Shown: positions 49,665 through 62,719 of the stretch, one piece after another | Numbering within the stretch: the first letter of the stretch is position 1 | Layout of the letters: each line of letters opens with the position of its first letter | The notes under the pieces: generated by a model | Seen by the model: the letters and a program-made list of their open reading frames with translations, nothing else | What the model was told of the DNA's origin: nothing | Databases searched by the model: none | Position numbers and translations under genes: made by a program | Assembly (NCBI GenBank): GCA_021018815.1 | Contig: JAITYX010000030.1 | Coordinates: 4,727,001-4,791,000, forward strand | Origin: Talinum fruticosum | Taxonomy: Eukaryota > Streptophyta > Magnoliopsida > Caryophyllales > Talinaceae | Direction: 5' to 3' | DNA length: 64,000 nucleotides

Positions 49665-52600
49665 ATGCTTCTCTCTCCTGAAGAAAACCCCCTTACAATG
49701 GATGAAGGTACCCACGACACTAGAACTCTGGTTTCTCTTCATTCTGAGGAAATTACAACAATTGGTGACACCCCACTTCCGGAAGCCATGGGAATCGAGA
49801 ACCTATCATCGAATTCGTCTCAGTGTGATCAAGCCGTAGATGCGTCTTCGAAGCTTGAAGGCACCCAGTCACCCGAAGCCCAAGAGAAATCTACCCAAGG
49901 AGAACAAAATATTGAAGATGCCCAGGAACAAAAAACCCTAGAGAAGTTACCAGAAGTAGAATTCGAAGATGCCCGTAAACCCGAAATCGTGGAGAACTCA
50001 TTCGAAGGTGTATTTGATAGACTTGAAGATATCCTGGGACCATCTCTAAAAGAAGAAAAAGATTTCGGTGGAAAATTGAATTGGCCTCTTTCAGAGGAAG
50101 ACGACGACGACGACGACGACGATGATGAGGGTTTTGGAAGAGGGTTTTTGGGATGGTATCCCTGGTGTAGACGTCATTATCGTAGACTTCTCGATGAAAG
50201 AGAATGTTGTAATTGTGGTTCTTCTTCTTGTAGAAGGCGTTTACGACGCTTTCGTCGCGCAATGAATGTGGATACCTTTCGTATGTGTGATTGTGGTGCC
50301 CCGCATTGTGAAAATATAAAACCTATTTTTATGGGTAGAGAACCTTTTTCATGAGAAGATCTGAGAGCCCTTATTTTATGAAAAGAAGTAAATCCCCTGA
50401 ATTTGAGAGAAAAGCATCCAAAGACTCTACTCCTTTGAATCAGAAGTGGAATGAACCTGAGCCAGGACAAGTGGTATCCTCTTCTTTTCAGCACAGTGAA
50501 GCTTTGATTTCTGGGTTGGAAATTTTTGCCTAATTTTACTGATCTTGCAATTGGTTTAATGCTTACTATTTGCAGGGGGCAGGGCTAGCAAACATGGGCA
50601 ACACATGTTTTCTGAATGCAATATTACAATGCTTTACTCATACTGTACCCCTTGTTCAAGGGCTCCAGTCACTCAATCATGAGTCAATAAGTCATGGTGA
50701 GGCTTTCTTCTGTTCCTTAATAACAAAAATGAAAAAGAGGTTGTGCTTGTGTTTGTCTGCGGTATATATATTCAATATTCACAGATGGTGCTTCCGGTTG
50801 TTGGACATAATGCAGGTGAAGATGAATTCTGTGTTCTTTGCGCCGTACGTGACCAGATACAGCTTTCGATTGCATATTCTGGAAGGGTGATTTCACCTTC
50901 CAACCTTGTGAACAATTTGAACCGTATCCTCGATCTTTGATTTTGTATAATAGTGTTAATTGTACATTTTTTGGTCTAAAATGAAATGTTTGAGTGGCTA
51001 TATCCATGTCCAAGTGTCAATTGTACACAGGTCTTGAGGCAAAATGAAGAGCCCATGTCACATTGGATTTTAATGATTTGTCTTGCGGCCAAGTGATGTG
51101 ACTAATATTTGGAGAAGAGGGTGGCTGCTTTAAGCTTAATGTATGATCATGATTTGGGGATTACCAACTAGGTAGTGGTTACTTTACTTACCAGTTATTA
51201 GTTTGATTGAGTTTTTTTTTTTTTTTTTTTGGGGGGGTATTATGGTGTGTAGAATTCGAGCTTCACATTGAATTTTTCTTGGTGGGTTAGAGTCTTCAGA
51301 CAAATTAATGGGCTTAATGGCTTATACTCTTTAAGAAACTCTTCGTATATTTCTATCCTTGACCTTAAATTTGAAGAGATTTCTTCTTTCTTCCGGAGAT
51401 ATCAGCAGGAAGATGGCCATGAATTTTTGCAGTGCCTACTGGATAAGCTTGAAAGCAATTGGTCAAAGTATGAGACAAAAGCAAAGGACTCTTCATCATC
51501 CGATGATAACTTGGTCAAGCAGGTTTTTGGCGGCCGTCTTGTGAGCCAGGTTGCTTGTGAACTTTGATGAATTATTTGTTGAGCACATCACATTTTCGTT
51601 ATTTAAGGATTTTGAACTTACTTCCATTGTCTCTATTTCAGGTACATTGCAGTAAGTGTGGTCATACATCTGATACTTATGAACCATTAGTTGACCTGAG
51701 CTTAGAGATTGAAGATGTGGATAACCTGGAGAGCGCTTTAAAATCCTTCACCAAGGTGGAAAGTATTGAAGACACAGAATGCGGAGGTTGCAAGGAGAGA
51801 GTGCAGGTGGAGAAGCAGCTAATGCTGGATCAAGCTCCTTCTGTAGCGTCATTTCATCTGAAAAGGTTCAAGAGTGATGGCTTCTCTATAGAGAAAATTG
51901 ATAGGAAAGTTGGTTATCCACTGGAGTTGGACTTACTACCCTATGCCAGAAGCGACATGGACGAGAAAGTATGTTTTTATATTCTATGCTCTTTTCGAAA
52001 GTACTTCTAAATTAGGTATTTTGAGCACTAGATCTATTTAATAACTGCTTTTGGCTGGATGTGATTCATGCAGTCTCAACTGGTAATCCTTATCTGGTTT
52101 TACCTAGTCCGAAATTAGTCTCTAGCCATAATTGAAAATGCCTCAAGTGATTTTTATTATAACAATTGTTGGAAACTTTTGCACCCCTTCGTTTCATATG
52201 CTGATACATGCCACACAGACTAGATTATTAAATAAAGACGTTATGACAGGACAGAAAGGGGAGGCAGACTGTTTCGGAAGGCACTTTGAAGTTACCTACA
52301 ATCTTTGTCTTCCAAAAATCAAACTTTCCTATTATCCTTTTGAGTTTTGAGGCCTCTTCTTCTTTCCTTTCGGTTTTTTTTTTTTTTCCGGGGGTGTTTA
52401 TGGGTAGGCAGTTAGAGTTATTAAAATTTTGTACAGATGGAGCTTTGGATTCTTTATTATAGCTTGAAATTGTTTATGTATGTGGCATAGTGATAGCCAT
52501 GGTTTAAAACATTTTTGAATGATCTTTATGTTGAAATCTTGAGGTATACTTAAGTTGGAATTACTTATTTGGGAGCCAAATTATTATGTTTATGCTCATT

Positions 52601-54345
52601 TCCCATTTTATGGCAAGGAGCAAACTTGTGTCAACAATAATGTTGTAGAGAAACGGTTTTGCTGATTAACATTCATGGGGTTGAGTGATCAATCGAAGGA
52701 TTTGAGAGCCGAGGCTTTGCTTGAGATTTGAGTTTGTTTAGCCAACGTCTTGAAATATGGATCTCCTGATTGAGAATGGTTTTCCTTGCGTATTTGCTTT
52801 CTGAAGTGATCGCCAATTTCCTCTTGTGACAATCACAAAGAAGCCATCTTATGGAACCTGTGGATTTAAGTATGTTGATGTCTGACGGATGCATCTTGTG
52901 GTGACTACATTTTGGGAAGTAATCTTATTTTTGGTGATGGATTAAAGAAACATTTTGTTTTGGGTTACGGAGAGGGTAGTAATGCACATTATATTTTGTT
53001 CCAGAATGACATGATCCAGCCTCCTAAAAGAATATCTGGAGTTTAAATCAAAACTGACGATGGGTTTTCCATACTCTTCTAAATAAAATAAAATAAAATA
53101 GAATAGTGCAAGTGTTTTGTATGCTGTTCTTTCGTGAGGTAGCTTGACGTAGTTCTTTTTTGTTTTATGTGTATGTTACAAAGTGACTGATGTGTTTTCC
53201 ATTGATGCAGGAGTTGAAGTATGATTTATATGCAGTAGTTGTGCACATTGGACATTCATCAATTTCAGGCCATTACTTTAGCTACATCCGCCCTGACCCT
53301 GACAAATGGTACCTCTTTGATGACTCTCAGGTATACACCCTCTGTTGTCTGTTTATTGTTTTAGATGCATCCTTGGCTTTAGACATCTCCAGATGTTTTT
53401 AGTGCTAAGTAAGTGTGTGGATTAGGGTTAGGGACTTGGGATTGCTTTGGTTTTGACCTTTAAGGAATTACACCTTGTCTGTCTTTTCAGGTAACAAGGG
53501 TTGGTGAGGAGGAGGCACTTTCTCAGGAAGCATACATTCTATTATATGCAAGAAAAGGGACAGCGTGGTTCAGCATCATGATTGACAATTGGAAAGCAAG
53601 CTCTGAGAAAAAGACGTCAAGCACCTCTCCCACTTCAGTTCTGGATGACACTAGCGATCCATCTACTTCAGGTCAACTTCGACTGGGTCTTGATGGTTGT
53701 GAGGTAGTAGCTCAAAACCGGGATGATGCGGAAGGCAGTTCCATTGTGCTGCCATTTGGGTTAAGCACCGATGATGAGGGTGAGACCAGAGATAGGGCTG
53801 ATGCTCGTGATTCTAATGAAGCAGAAAATAGAGTGGCATGCATGCCATCTTCAAACGAGCCTTGCCCATGCCATGATGATGAGGTCAAGGTAGATGATAA
53901 TGCAAATAGCGTTGAGGGGATTGAGAGGATTACTGGTGAAACATCTTCTCAAAGTCATCCGGAAGAGGAGGGGCCCAGAGGTAATCTCCCATTTTACCTT
54001 CAAATAATGATGCTTAGCCTTAGTACACTCCATGATAGTAGAAACTAACTGCCTACTTCATTTGTTGTATGTATGGTAGAAGCAAGCCATATTCAACTCA
54101 ATGATCTCAAAATGCAGGAAATCAAGGTGGCATCATCTTCTATGAATCGTAAACACGATGCAAAGAGGAAAGACCCCGTGAAGTTTATGACATCCAAGCC
54201 CATATCTATTCCCCGAGGTAGACGTCAACTACTAATGAATGCTTTGTACAAGAAAAGGAAGAAACCCTCTTCATTTCTCCACGCTAGGCACCACCCCAGG
54301 AAACGTGTCAAGATGAGCACCAAAAGCCTCCTCCCCCTGTCCTAA
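49665..54345 (+). CDS. Ubiquitin carboxyl-terminal hydrolase (UBP20/21 type), eight exons, one frameshift
   Basis: Role: cysteine protease that removes ubiquitin from proteins. Exons: 49665-50470, 50576-50696, 50816-50923, 51377-51549, 51642-51968, 53211-53330, 53491-53980, 54080-54345, all GT-AG. The start [15 protein letters not shown] may alternatively be the inner Met at 49698. Exon 1 encodes an acidic region with a run of Asp and a Cys/Arg-rich segment. Exon 2 carries the catalytic Cys box ([18 protein letters not shown]), exon 4 the [17 protein letters not shown] box, exon 5 two C-x2-C pairs (CSKC, CGGC) and FHLKRFK, and exon 6 the catalytic His box (SGHYFSYIR) with W-Y-x-F-D-D. Exons 7-8 form an acidic then Lys/Arg-rich tail, likely nuclear-targeting. 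One T is missing in the run 50345-50349, which as written stops the protein before the catalytic domain. Corrected length is 803 residues. Confidence 0.92.
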
Positions 54346-55094
54346 ACTTGAAGAGTGTTTGAGGGGTAACTGCCTCTCTCTGACCCATGTTCAGATCTTG
54401 TTTATTGTTTGGTGATCCAAGTTACAGACTCGCTATTCAGCAAAATTGTGAATTGTATCTAATCCAGTAGGCTAGGAAGATCCATGCTTTATGTGGCGGC
54501 TTTTGTGATTAAGGTGGCGGTAGAGAATATTTGGAGCCAGATTTTGCTGTGCAAATGCAACACGTTATGAGAGAAGAATGCCAATCAGCTTTTGTGCCTC
54601 TTACTCCGTTTCTGGTTGATTATATATATAGTTCATAGGACCCGTAGCTAAATGGTGGTCCAAAGTTGGTGCCCATTTTTGAAGAGATGGTCCCGTGTGA
54701 GTCTTTTCAAGTGAAGTATAATTCATGGAATGTAAGATATATGATTTCTGCAATGATGTTGACCATAGTTGAGGATCAAACAACAGAGATTATAATGCAT
54801 GTTTCATCCAATTAGATTGTCATAATTAATTGGTTAATTAGTGATTTTGAAGGGGTTGATCCAATCAGATTATAGCTTGGTGGAAAGAAAAGGCATCATT
54901 TGATGTCTTAATCAAAAGCAGCATCGATAATCATCAAGATAATGACTTGAATTGGATGCGAATTTTGGGAGCATCACTTACATGTGGAATGTCCTGCTTT
55001 GCTTTGTGCTTTCCATAAATATATATACCACTTGAAACTCAACTTATTCAACTATCAAAATAAAGGGTCATGAATCTTTTGGTACAACGTGCAT
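54346..55094. other. 3' flanks between convergent genes
   Basis: Space between the 3' ends of the plus-strand ubiquitin protease gene and the first minus-strand glycine-rich gene. It should hold both 3' untranslated regions. I see no further gene. Confidence 0.6.
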
Positions 55095-56322
55095 TCAAGG
55101 GATGTAGCCACCGTGGGCACCGCCTCCTCCACCGCCTGAACCTCCACCATATCCACCTGCATGTGCCCCTCCAGCTGCGTAGGCACCACCACCACCGGAG
55201 CCACCTCCTCCACCAGCACCATAAGCGTGTCCCCCTTCTGCTGCTGCCCCTCCAGCTCCACCACCACTACCATATCCTCCCGCAGCAGCTCCACCTGCGC
55301 CATGAGCTCCAGCACCACCACCACCACTACCACCACCACCACCATATTCGGCAGCCCCACCAGCACCATAAGCTCCTCCGTGGCCACCGCCTTCACCGCC
55401 TCCAAACCCTCCGGCATGCTCTCGTCCTGCACTGTATGCACCACCTCCACCGCTTCCTCCACCGCCACCAGCTCCATAAGCACCAGCTCCACCACCGGGG
55501 ATGTATGCTCCTCCATGTCCACCTCCTTCACCCCCTCCGTAGCCACCGGCATGTTCTCCTCCCTCGCCATAAGCCCCACCGCCTCCACTTCCACCTCCAC
55601 CTCCACCAGTGTGAGCACCACCACCATATCCAGGGACATATGCCCCCCATGGCCACCTCCTTCACCACCACCATAACCACCAGCATGCTCCCCAGCATAT
55701 GCACCTCCGCTACCACTGCCACCACCACCTCCGCCAGCATAAGCACCACCCTCATATCCAGGGACGTATGCCCCTCCATGACCACCTCCTTCACCACCTC
55801 CATAACCCCCAGCATGTCCCCCTGCACCACCATAGGCACCACCACCGCCACTACCGCTGCCGCCGCCGCCAGCATAAGCGCCCTCACCACTATAGTGACC
55901 AGGAATGTATGCTCCCCCATGACCACCTCCTCCACCACTTCCATAGCCACCGGCATGTTCTCCCCCTCAGCATAAGCACCGCCTCCTCCACTTCCACCTC
56001 CGCCACCACCGGCATAAGCACCACCACCATACCCAGGGACATATGCCCCACCATGGCCGCCTCCTTCACCACCTCCATAGGCCCCAACATGCCCACCATA
56101 AGCAACACCACCACCGCCGCCACTACCACTACCACCACCTCCACCAGCATAACCGCCACTACCGGCATATGCTGCACCACCTCCTTCACCACCGCCACTG
56201 CCACCAGCACCACCATAGCCCCCTACGCCATGACCATAAGTGAGAAGAGCCCTAGTGGCAGAGCAAGTGCCTATACTAACAAACAGCAAGAAAAGTGCAG
56301 AAGAGAGTTTGTGAGTTGCCAT
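55095..56322 (-). CDS. Secreted glycine-rich protein 1, two frameshifts
   Basis: Probable structural cell-wall protein. The start at 56322 is chosen because MATHKLSSALFLLFVSIGTC aligns with the starts of the two neighbours; an in-frame Met ten codons upstream (56352) does not. A hydrophobic signal peptide ends around CSATRALL. The mature part is made of Gly-rich modules of about 40-48 residues built from GGYGGGEGGGHGGAYVPGY and AGGGGGGSGGGGAY. Two -1 lesions break the frame: a C run at 55962-55966 and one at 55643-55648 (plus-strand coordinates). With both restored the Gly frame is open to a stop at 55095 after HGGYIP, giving 409 residues. As written, the tail becomes Val/Met/Glu-rich nonsense. 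Intronless. Product class certain, exact role unknown. Confidence 0.8.
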
Positions 56323-56386
56323 GGGATCAAGAATTGTTTTGGTGAATCTCACAAAGCGATGATCTGCAATGAGGAGAAGGAATATG

Positions 56387-56394
56387 TATTTATA
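56387..56394 (-). promoter_or_regulatory. TATA box of glycine-rich gene 1
   Basis: TATAAATA on the minus strand, 65 bases upstream of the start codon, at the same relative place as in genes 2 and 3 of the array. Confidence 0.7.
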
Positions 56395-56437
56395 GGAAGC
56401 AGAAGAGAGGAGAGAGAATGAGAGGAGGGTCTAAAAG

Positions 56438-56495
56438 CGTGTGAAGTGCATCAGCACCAGGGCAGAGTGGTTGAAGCACATGGAAAAGGACCCCC
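56438..56495 (-). promoter_or_regulatory. Conserved upstream block of glycine-rich gene 1
   Basis: About 45 bases upstream of the TATA box. It shares GTG-AAGTGCANCAGCA and CACATGGAAAAGG with the region upstream of gene 3 (63951-64000). It contains an E-box, CACATG. Conservation between paralogues beyond the coding region suggests a shared promoter element, though recent duplication alone could explain it. Confidence 0.5.
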
Positions 56496-56592
56496 ACTCC
56501 TTCATCTTATTCCATTTTACTATTCACAAGGTTTTAGTGTATTTTAGCTGTCGTCAACATTGAACTAGCGGCGCCTATTTTCTGCACTCGCA

Positions 56593-56623
<31 letters not shown>

Positions 56624-58019
56624 AATATGCATCTCAGATTCAGCTAAGTACTACCACTCCATTACTGTATCAATCAACAAAGATCAAGGATCTTCCTATC
56701 TACGTCTAAGCTCTCCTAATCTTCCTTCCAAGGGTTCTAGCTAGCGTTGGACACAAATATGAAACGATTTTCGGATACAAGGTGAAATTCAAACCTAAAT
56801 TTTAGGTAACAAAATTGATCGAGTATACCGACACTTATCACTAAAGTTTAGATTTAGATTCTACCTAAATCAACATTTATATTTACAAAGGAGGGTATAA
56901 GAGCTTTTTTCAATTTTTTTTTTTGGTTCTTTTAAAAGTGTCTTTTGGTAACCTTAAAGGGTCGGTAATCATAATCAATTAGTGATGGAATTTAATTGTT
57001 TATAAAATTTGGCTTCTAATCATTTGGTGATAGAAGGAGTACACACGATATATTATCTTCATCTATGAAATCCGAGAGGTAGGAATTGAAGATAGAGGTT
57101 TAAATGCGGCAATTATCAATGTAATTAATTAAGACTCGCGGTCGATTTGATTAGGGCAACAAAAATATAGAGGACAAGTTTGAAAGTCCATATATCTCCC
57201 TTATATATCGGTGTTGTGAGAAGAAGATCTAGAGATCATCTTGGCTATGGCTTCAAGCTTCAAAACTCGTCCCTTTTATGACCAAAACATAAATTGTACT
57301 TGTTTAGGTGTTTTGATCCAAAATAAAGGCCGAATAGCCATGCTCGATCTCCATCGTATTATGATTTCGATTCGGGAACACATAGATTTGAAGTTAAATA
57401 CTTTTGTACAACTTAGGGTAGGATTTCAACCTACCACTAGATTACTTACTTACGGGTGAGGTTGCTACTAAGCACCATCGAATTAACCTACTCGGAGTAT
57501 TTATTTGGATTAGAAATAAAAGCGGAAAGATAATCAATAATTGGCAATCCAAACCTCTTTCAAGTGTTATAGAGACAGTTCGAGTGTTAGACAAACGTAT
57601 CTTGTATCAATTAAAAAACAATAAACATAGAAATCTCGTTAAAATAGCACTTAGAGAGTTGTTCGGTTGTAGAGTAAGATAAATAATTCCCTTATAGTTG
57701 AGAACGATAAAAGATCAATCTTGATTAAATGCATGCTTTTGTTTCAGCGTTTAGCGGTTAATGATTATAAGTTAGCGAGTTACCAACCGTTAAGATTAAC
57801 AGTTAGTGGTTGCCATCGTTTACCAATTATTACAATTAACGGTTAGCAAATACTAATAATTATCGAGTGTTATCAACCGTTATGATTAGTGATTATAAGT
57901 GGTACTATCATTGTATAGCGTGGAGTTAAAACAATGGTTATAATATCTACATGTGTCAAACTGTGGTAATTTGGTAATGAGTAACCATAAAGTGGGTGCA
58001 TGGGGAGAGGAGAGTTCAT
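56496..58019. other. Intergenic DNA between glycine-rich genes 1 and 2
   Basis: Contains a CT array (56593-56620) and a block of TTAGCGGTTA/TAACGGTTAGC words at 57740-57910 that looks like a degenerate MITE. The 72-codon frame at 57241-57459 has no recognisable content. Confidence 0.5.
57740..57910. repeat. Inverted GTTAACGGTTAG-type words, MITE-like
   Basis: Repeated short words such as TTAGCGGTTAATGATTATAAG, CAACCGTTAAGATTAAC and ATTAACGGTTAGCAA appear in both orientations and suggest self-complementarity. No target duplication was found. Confidence 0.4.
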
Positions 58020-58285
58020 CCAATAAGATCATAACTAAGTGCAAATTAAATAAAAGGAAGCAGAGCTTGATTTCTTAAATTAATTATGTCTCAATCAAAA
58101 TAATATTATGAAACCCATGCATTTCATTACATTCTTTGGTGCAACTTTTAGGAATATCCACTTACGTTCCTACTTTATTTGTAGTTTTCTTCACAATTTC
58201 ATTTTATCTAAAAACCAAACTTATTGTAATTGGGCAACTGTCCCCTTGATTCTTTTTTGGCAAAGTTTTAAGCGAAAATGTGTGT
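58020..58285. repeat. 3' flank of gene 2, duplicated at gene 3
   Basis: This flank resembles 62720-62942 in sequence order: shared AATTATGTCTCAATCAAAATA, GCAACTTTTAGGAANATCCACTT and CTTATT...TTTTTGGCAAAG/TTTTTCCCAAAG words. It lies directly after the stop codon of gene 2, so the duplication that made genes 2 and 3 included at least 220-260 bases of 3' DNA. Confidence 0.75.
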
Positions 58286-59002
58286 TCAAGGACTGGAGCC
58301 ACCATGGCCACCTCCAGCTCCACTACCTCTGCCATATCCACCAGCGGCAGCTCCACCTGCACCATAAGCTCCACTGCCACCACCACCATATGCGCCAGCC
58401 CCACCCGCACCATAAGCTCCTCCATGGCCACTGCCTTCACCACCTCCATACCCTCCAGCGTGCACTCCACCTGCACCGTATGCACCACCTCCACCGCTTC
58501 CACCACCACCCCCGGCACCATAAGCACTGGCACCGCCAGCAGATGCTCCTCCATAACCACCTCCTTCACCACCTCCATAGCCACCAGCATGCTCTCCTCC
58601 CTAAGCATATCCACCCCCTCCTCCACTTCCACCCCCGCCACCACCTGCATAAGCACCACCGCCAGAGCCAGAGACATATGCCCCTCCATGGCCACCACCT
58701 TCACCACTCCCATAACCACCGGAATTCCCGCCAGCACCAGCATAAGCCCCTCCGCCTCCACTACCACCGCCACCTCCACCAGCGTAAGTGCTGCCACCAC
58801 CAGCATATGCTGCACCACCTCCTTCACCACTACCACCACCATATCCACCAGCATGCTGTCCACCAGAAACAGCTCCTCCGCCTCCTCCATTGCCACCACC
58901 TCCACCACCTGCATAGGCGAGGAGAGCCCTAGTGGCAGAGCAAACACCTAAGCTCAATAACAGGAAGAAAAGTGCACAAGGGATTTTGCGAGGAGTAGCC
59001 AT
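58286..59002 (-). CDS. Secreted glycine-rich protein 2, with in-frame TAG
   Basis: Probable structural cell-wall protein with the same plan as its neighbours: a signal peptide (MATPRKIPCALFFLLLSLGV, ending near CSATRALL) and Gly-rich modules with AYAG, GGHGGAYVSG and GGGSGGGGAY. The first 133 codons end at an amber codon (58601-58603). Beyond it the same frame stays open for 104 more codons of the same Gly-rich modules (GGEHAGGYGGGEGGG...) to a TGA at 58286-58288. The expected total is 238 residues. No frameshift is needed, unlike in genes 1 and 3. The stop replaces the Glu codon of the AEGGEHAGGYG module. Intronless. It may be a real nonsense allele, a sequence error or (less likely) a readthrough site. 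Confidence 0.8.
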
Positions 59003-59065
59003 GGGATTATGGGAATGTTATTGGGAATCCCACAAGTAGATGATAAGTGATGAGAGAGATGGGGG

Positions 59066-59073
59066 TATTTATA
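59066..59073 (-). promoter_or_regulatory. TATA box of glycine-rich gene 2
   Basis: TATAAATACCCCC on the minus strand, 64 bases upstream of the start codon and identical to the box of gene 3. Confidence 0.7.
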
Positions 59074-60009
59074 GGAACTGGATGAGGGCCGCGGGAGTCC
59101 AAACCGTGTTAAGAGCACTACGAGTGGTAATTCAATTATTGCAATTGATCTGTATGTATAGCTATAACCTGATTTGACTCACAAACAGATAAAGCTTGAT
59201 CCTCAATCACAACCAGCTAGATATTACACTATTAGTTTTAAATTAGAAATCAGGGTAAATGGAGTAATTCAAGTCAGATTCATGGAGAGCTCTACTTAAT
59301 TTCTGGAAAATAATGGACGAATTAGGGCAAGGGGTTTAGCTTCTGAAAATAATATTAGTTGACCTATTGGTGTGAGTTTCGATGAAACTGAATGAGAATG
59401 GTACAAACTTGTAACTGATCAGAATTGTACAAGTTTAATATATATTTGATGTTCCCGATAGATGCCATATAGTCTCAAGTCCAATCCGTCCCAAAAATTT
59501 TAGATTCATGAATTCCAAAATAATCAAATTTGAAAAAAACACAAATTAACGGGTCAAATTTAACGTGAACCTGTTTGATTCATAGCTTCTATATTTTAAA
59601 AATAATTTTTGTATTTTATAATTTGTTAATTGAATATTGTATTTCTTATTACATGATTTCCTTTTACTTTATCACTTTTTATACTAAATAGGGTCATATC
59701 CCTTGTTATCTAAGAGCGTTTGATAATTTTTTTAAAAAAATTGACATATTTTTATCTAAATAATAAAATAATAACAACCTTTTTTAAAAATTTTTATATA
59801 AGATATTCTAGCAACCTATTTTTTCTCTATTTATATTTAATTTATTTTATATGTCTTTCTATATTTTAATACTATTTTTTATTTTATGTAGTTACATTCT
59901 ATAATTTTATCAAAAAATAAGCTATACTATTAATAAATGAGTTAGATATTTCAATAGTCACTTTGTTTAGTAACATTAATCTTTCATGAATTTAAATTAT
60001 TATTTAATC

Positions 60010-60011
60010 AG

Positions 60012-60040
<29 letters not shown>
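60010..60040. repeat. (AT)n microsatellite
   Basis: AT array of about 30 bases. Confidence 0.9.
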
Positions 60041-60044
<4 letters not shown>

Positions 60045-60922
60045 GTTGAGTTGAAGAAATATTGAATTTAAATGTCCGAGTGACACGTAGGATATCATAT
60101 AGGATGTCAAATAGGTAGATTCAATGCAACTTTAATTCAATTTAATGTTGAAACTATTCACATTAACATTAAATATAATGAACATTAAAAATAAAAAGTA
60201 TATTAACTAAAATAGAAAAAAATAAAGACACAGATCTATTTAATGTTTATAATAAATTATATAATCTAATGTATCAATTTGTCATTGTTATTTGAAAAAA
60301 TAACTATTTTTTAACTTATAATTAATTATTATTATTATAAATTAATTAGAAATAATAAAATTAAAAAAATTAAATTACTAAAAAGTTCATTAATACCATT
60401 ACATAGCAAGGGTATAACTCTAGTTTATAGAATAGTTGAACATTTTTCTTGACTTTTCCATTTGATAATATACTAATAACTTTTTAATGATGAAACTTAT
60501 AGTGATTTTTATTTTACATTAAATTATTTATTTTTTAATTATTTATATTTTTAAAAATAAATTACTGATAAGATACATAACTATAATAATAATATACTAA
60601 TTATTTTTTATTTTTTTAATGTTCAACTCATAATAATTTTTTTGTTGTTTCGACATTTTAATTATTTGTTTGTTAAATGCATATATTTTTAAAAGTAATA
60701 TTCTATTAATAATTTAATAATATATAAATTTAAAATACTAATTTATATTTATTTTTAAAGTTTATAGATACTTATTGATTGTTTGATTAATCAAATTGAC
60801 ATTTCTACCTTAATTATCTAAATTTCTTTTAAAATAAACAAATTTTTAAAATAGACTTCAATCGTCGTAATAATGTTGCCACATATGCATCCTACATGTC
60901 GCTAATAAATTATTTGTACTCC

Positions 60923-60923
60923 G

Positions 60924-60983
<60 letters not shown>
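60923..60983. repeat. (AT)n microsatellite
   Basis: Uninterrupted AT array of about 60 bases directly before the SINE-like element. Confidence 0.95.
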
Positions 60984-60987
<4 letters not shown>

Positions 60988-60990
60988 CTA

Positions 60991-61105
60991 ATGAGGTTAT
61001 GACCTAGTGGTCAAGATCGAGGTCCCGAGTACATTAAGTCTCAGCTTTGATTCCCTCTTTCCCTATTGTATTGTATTACCCTTTGTATCTCATTTGCACC
61101 AAAAA
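60991..61105 (+). mobile_element. SINE-like tRNA-derived element
   Basis: TGACCTAGTGGTCAAGATCG resembles a tRNA-type A box and CTTTGATTCCC, about 45 bases on, a B box, as in plant SINEs. The body ends in a CTTTGTATCTC region followed by an AT array. No target duplication was resolved. Confidence 0.55.
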
Positions 61106-62719
61106 CTTATATATATATATATATATAATTATTTCTCATAATTTAAGAAGTTATATAGCTATTCTTTACAAATAAAATACTATTCTTTTTCAGAGTTCTT
61201 TCTCATTAAAAACACATTATATATAAAAGTTATACATAATAAAATTTCAACAAAGTAGGCATGAATTGAAATAGTGTGATAACTAAATATATTAAAAATG
61301 TATAAGTTATAGTCTTGTATTTTTGGGTAAATAAACATACCTAATCATATTTTAAATAATATTACTATAATAATCTAAAATATTTGATGTTATGTAATTT
61401 TAGTTTCTTGTAAATCTCTAATTCTTATTAATTTGGAATTGTTCTAACCATATTGGTAATACCTAGGATGGACAATCAGTTCAGTTAAGATGGAATCAGG
61501 TTTCTCCTAGTGAAATGAGTCGGGTTGGGCTAACTTAAACCGAATCTTTCTGGATTTGTTTTAAAATGGAGCAAATATGCATAAAAACCTCCTTATACTA
61601 TTGACAGTTATTACTTATTACTTATAAATTATTAATAATAAATTTAACAAAGTGTAACATGTAAATTAGTATCATGGATAAGTAGAAATAAACATCAAAA
61701 CCTTAAATGGGTTGTTAATTGGCCAACTCATTGTTATCGAGCCCATTTGTCAACCAAATTTTCATTAATCTTATTTAAAGGGTCAAACCGCTCTATTCAA
61801 TGGGGTCCTCATGCTCATATAGCATTGTCAAGTTTGAGTGTTTCTTAATATTTTTTAGAAAATATAAATATTGTAGATTTTAGTAAAACTATAAACGATT
61901 TTAAGTAAAAATTTTGCCGGGTTATATGATTAACAAAAGAAGAATAATATATCGGAAAGACACTCGTCGACCCGCATGATCTATCTAAATCCCACAAAAA
62001 TTAAAATATGACCGCCCATATTTTACCCGAAATCGGAATATACTTAATTTATATTCTACCCGGATTCAAATACACCTCACCTTTGTTGAATCAGCCTACC
62101 TGAATCGACGGGTCTAGTCCTAAGGAAGTGAAGAGGATAGAAAAGGCCGCAACTACCAGCACTAGGAAAGCACTGCTATGCAAGAGTGTCTATTATTATT
62201 AGATGTGCCTACTTCTATTGATGGTGTCTTCAAATAAGAAATTGAAAAATCAAGTCGAAAGTCTGGAACATATGTAAAAATGAATCGTTAATCAAAAGCT
62301 ATTTTTTGTTATCAGCTCAATTTATATTCGACCTGTTTGAAATTACATTAATTAAAACTCAAATTTAAAACTTTTTAAAAAGTTCTAAACTTAAAAATGA
62401 AAACTCTATGTCAAATTTATACATTTTTATGATTTGTGAACAGTGCTTAGTGACGAACTTTGAATCCCAATGATGTGAAAAATTGGTTAACCATTTTTTG
62501 GGGTCACTTAAATGAACCTAATTTTTCAATTAATCAAAATCTAGTGAACTCGAAATGTTTAGTTTGAAATTATCTGAAACCGATTTTATGGAGCCCTTAT
62601 AGGCAATAACCACCCTAGTTGGATGGAAGTGGGAGTCAATTCATGACTCGTATGTTTAGGATGAATGAAACTTATACTCCATATATTATTGAAAAAGTGT
62701 AATAATTTAGGAAGTGCAT

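Larger units (their letters stand above)
59140..62719. other. AT-rich intergenic DNA between genes 2 and 3
   Basis: Very AT-rich, no gene seen. It contains three AT arrays (60010-60040, 60923-60983, 61110-61127) and a SINE-like element at 60991-61105. Confidence 0.55.

Noticed and set aside
55055..55639. Minus-strand Val/Met/Glu-rich frame
   Set aside because: It is the shifted reading of the glycine-rich gene 1 repeats; the Gly frame is the real one.
55962..55966. Programmed ribosomal frameshifting in the glycine-rich genes
   Set aside because: No canonical heptamer slippery site or obvious pseudoknot; a missing G in a run is simpler, and gene 2 shows a different lesion.
58280..58951. Long plus-strand frames opposite the glycine-rich genes, encoding Ser/Thr-rich or His-rich peptides (also 55070-55975, 55699-56421, 63011-63782)
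   Set aside because: They are mirror products of GGN-rich coding on the other strand. They lack signal peptides and family matches, and the minus-strand frames have signal peptides, TATA boxes and paralogue support.
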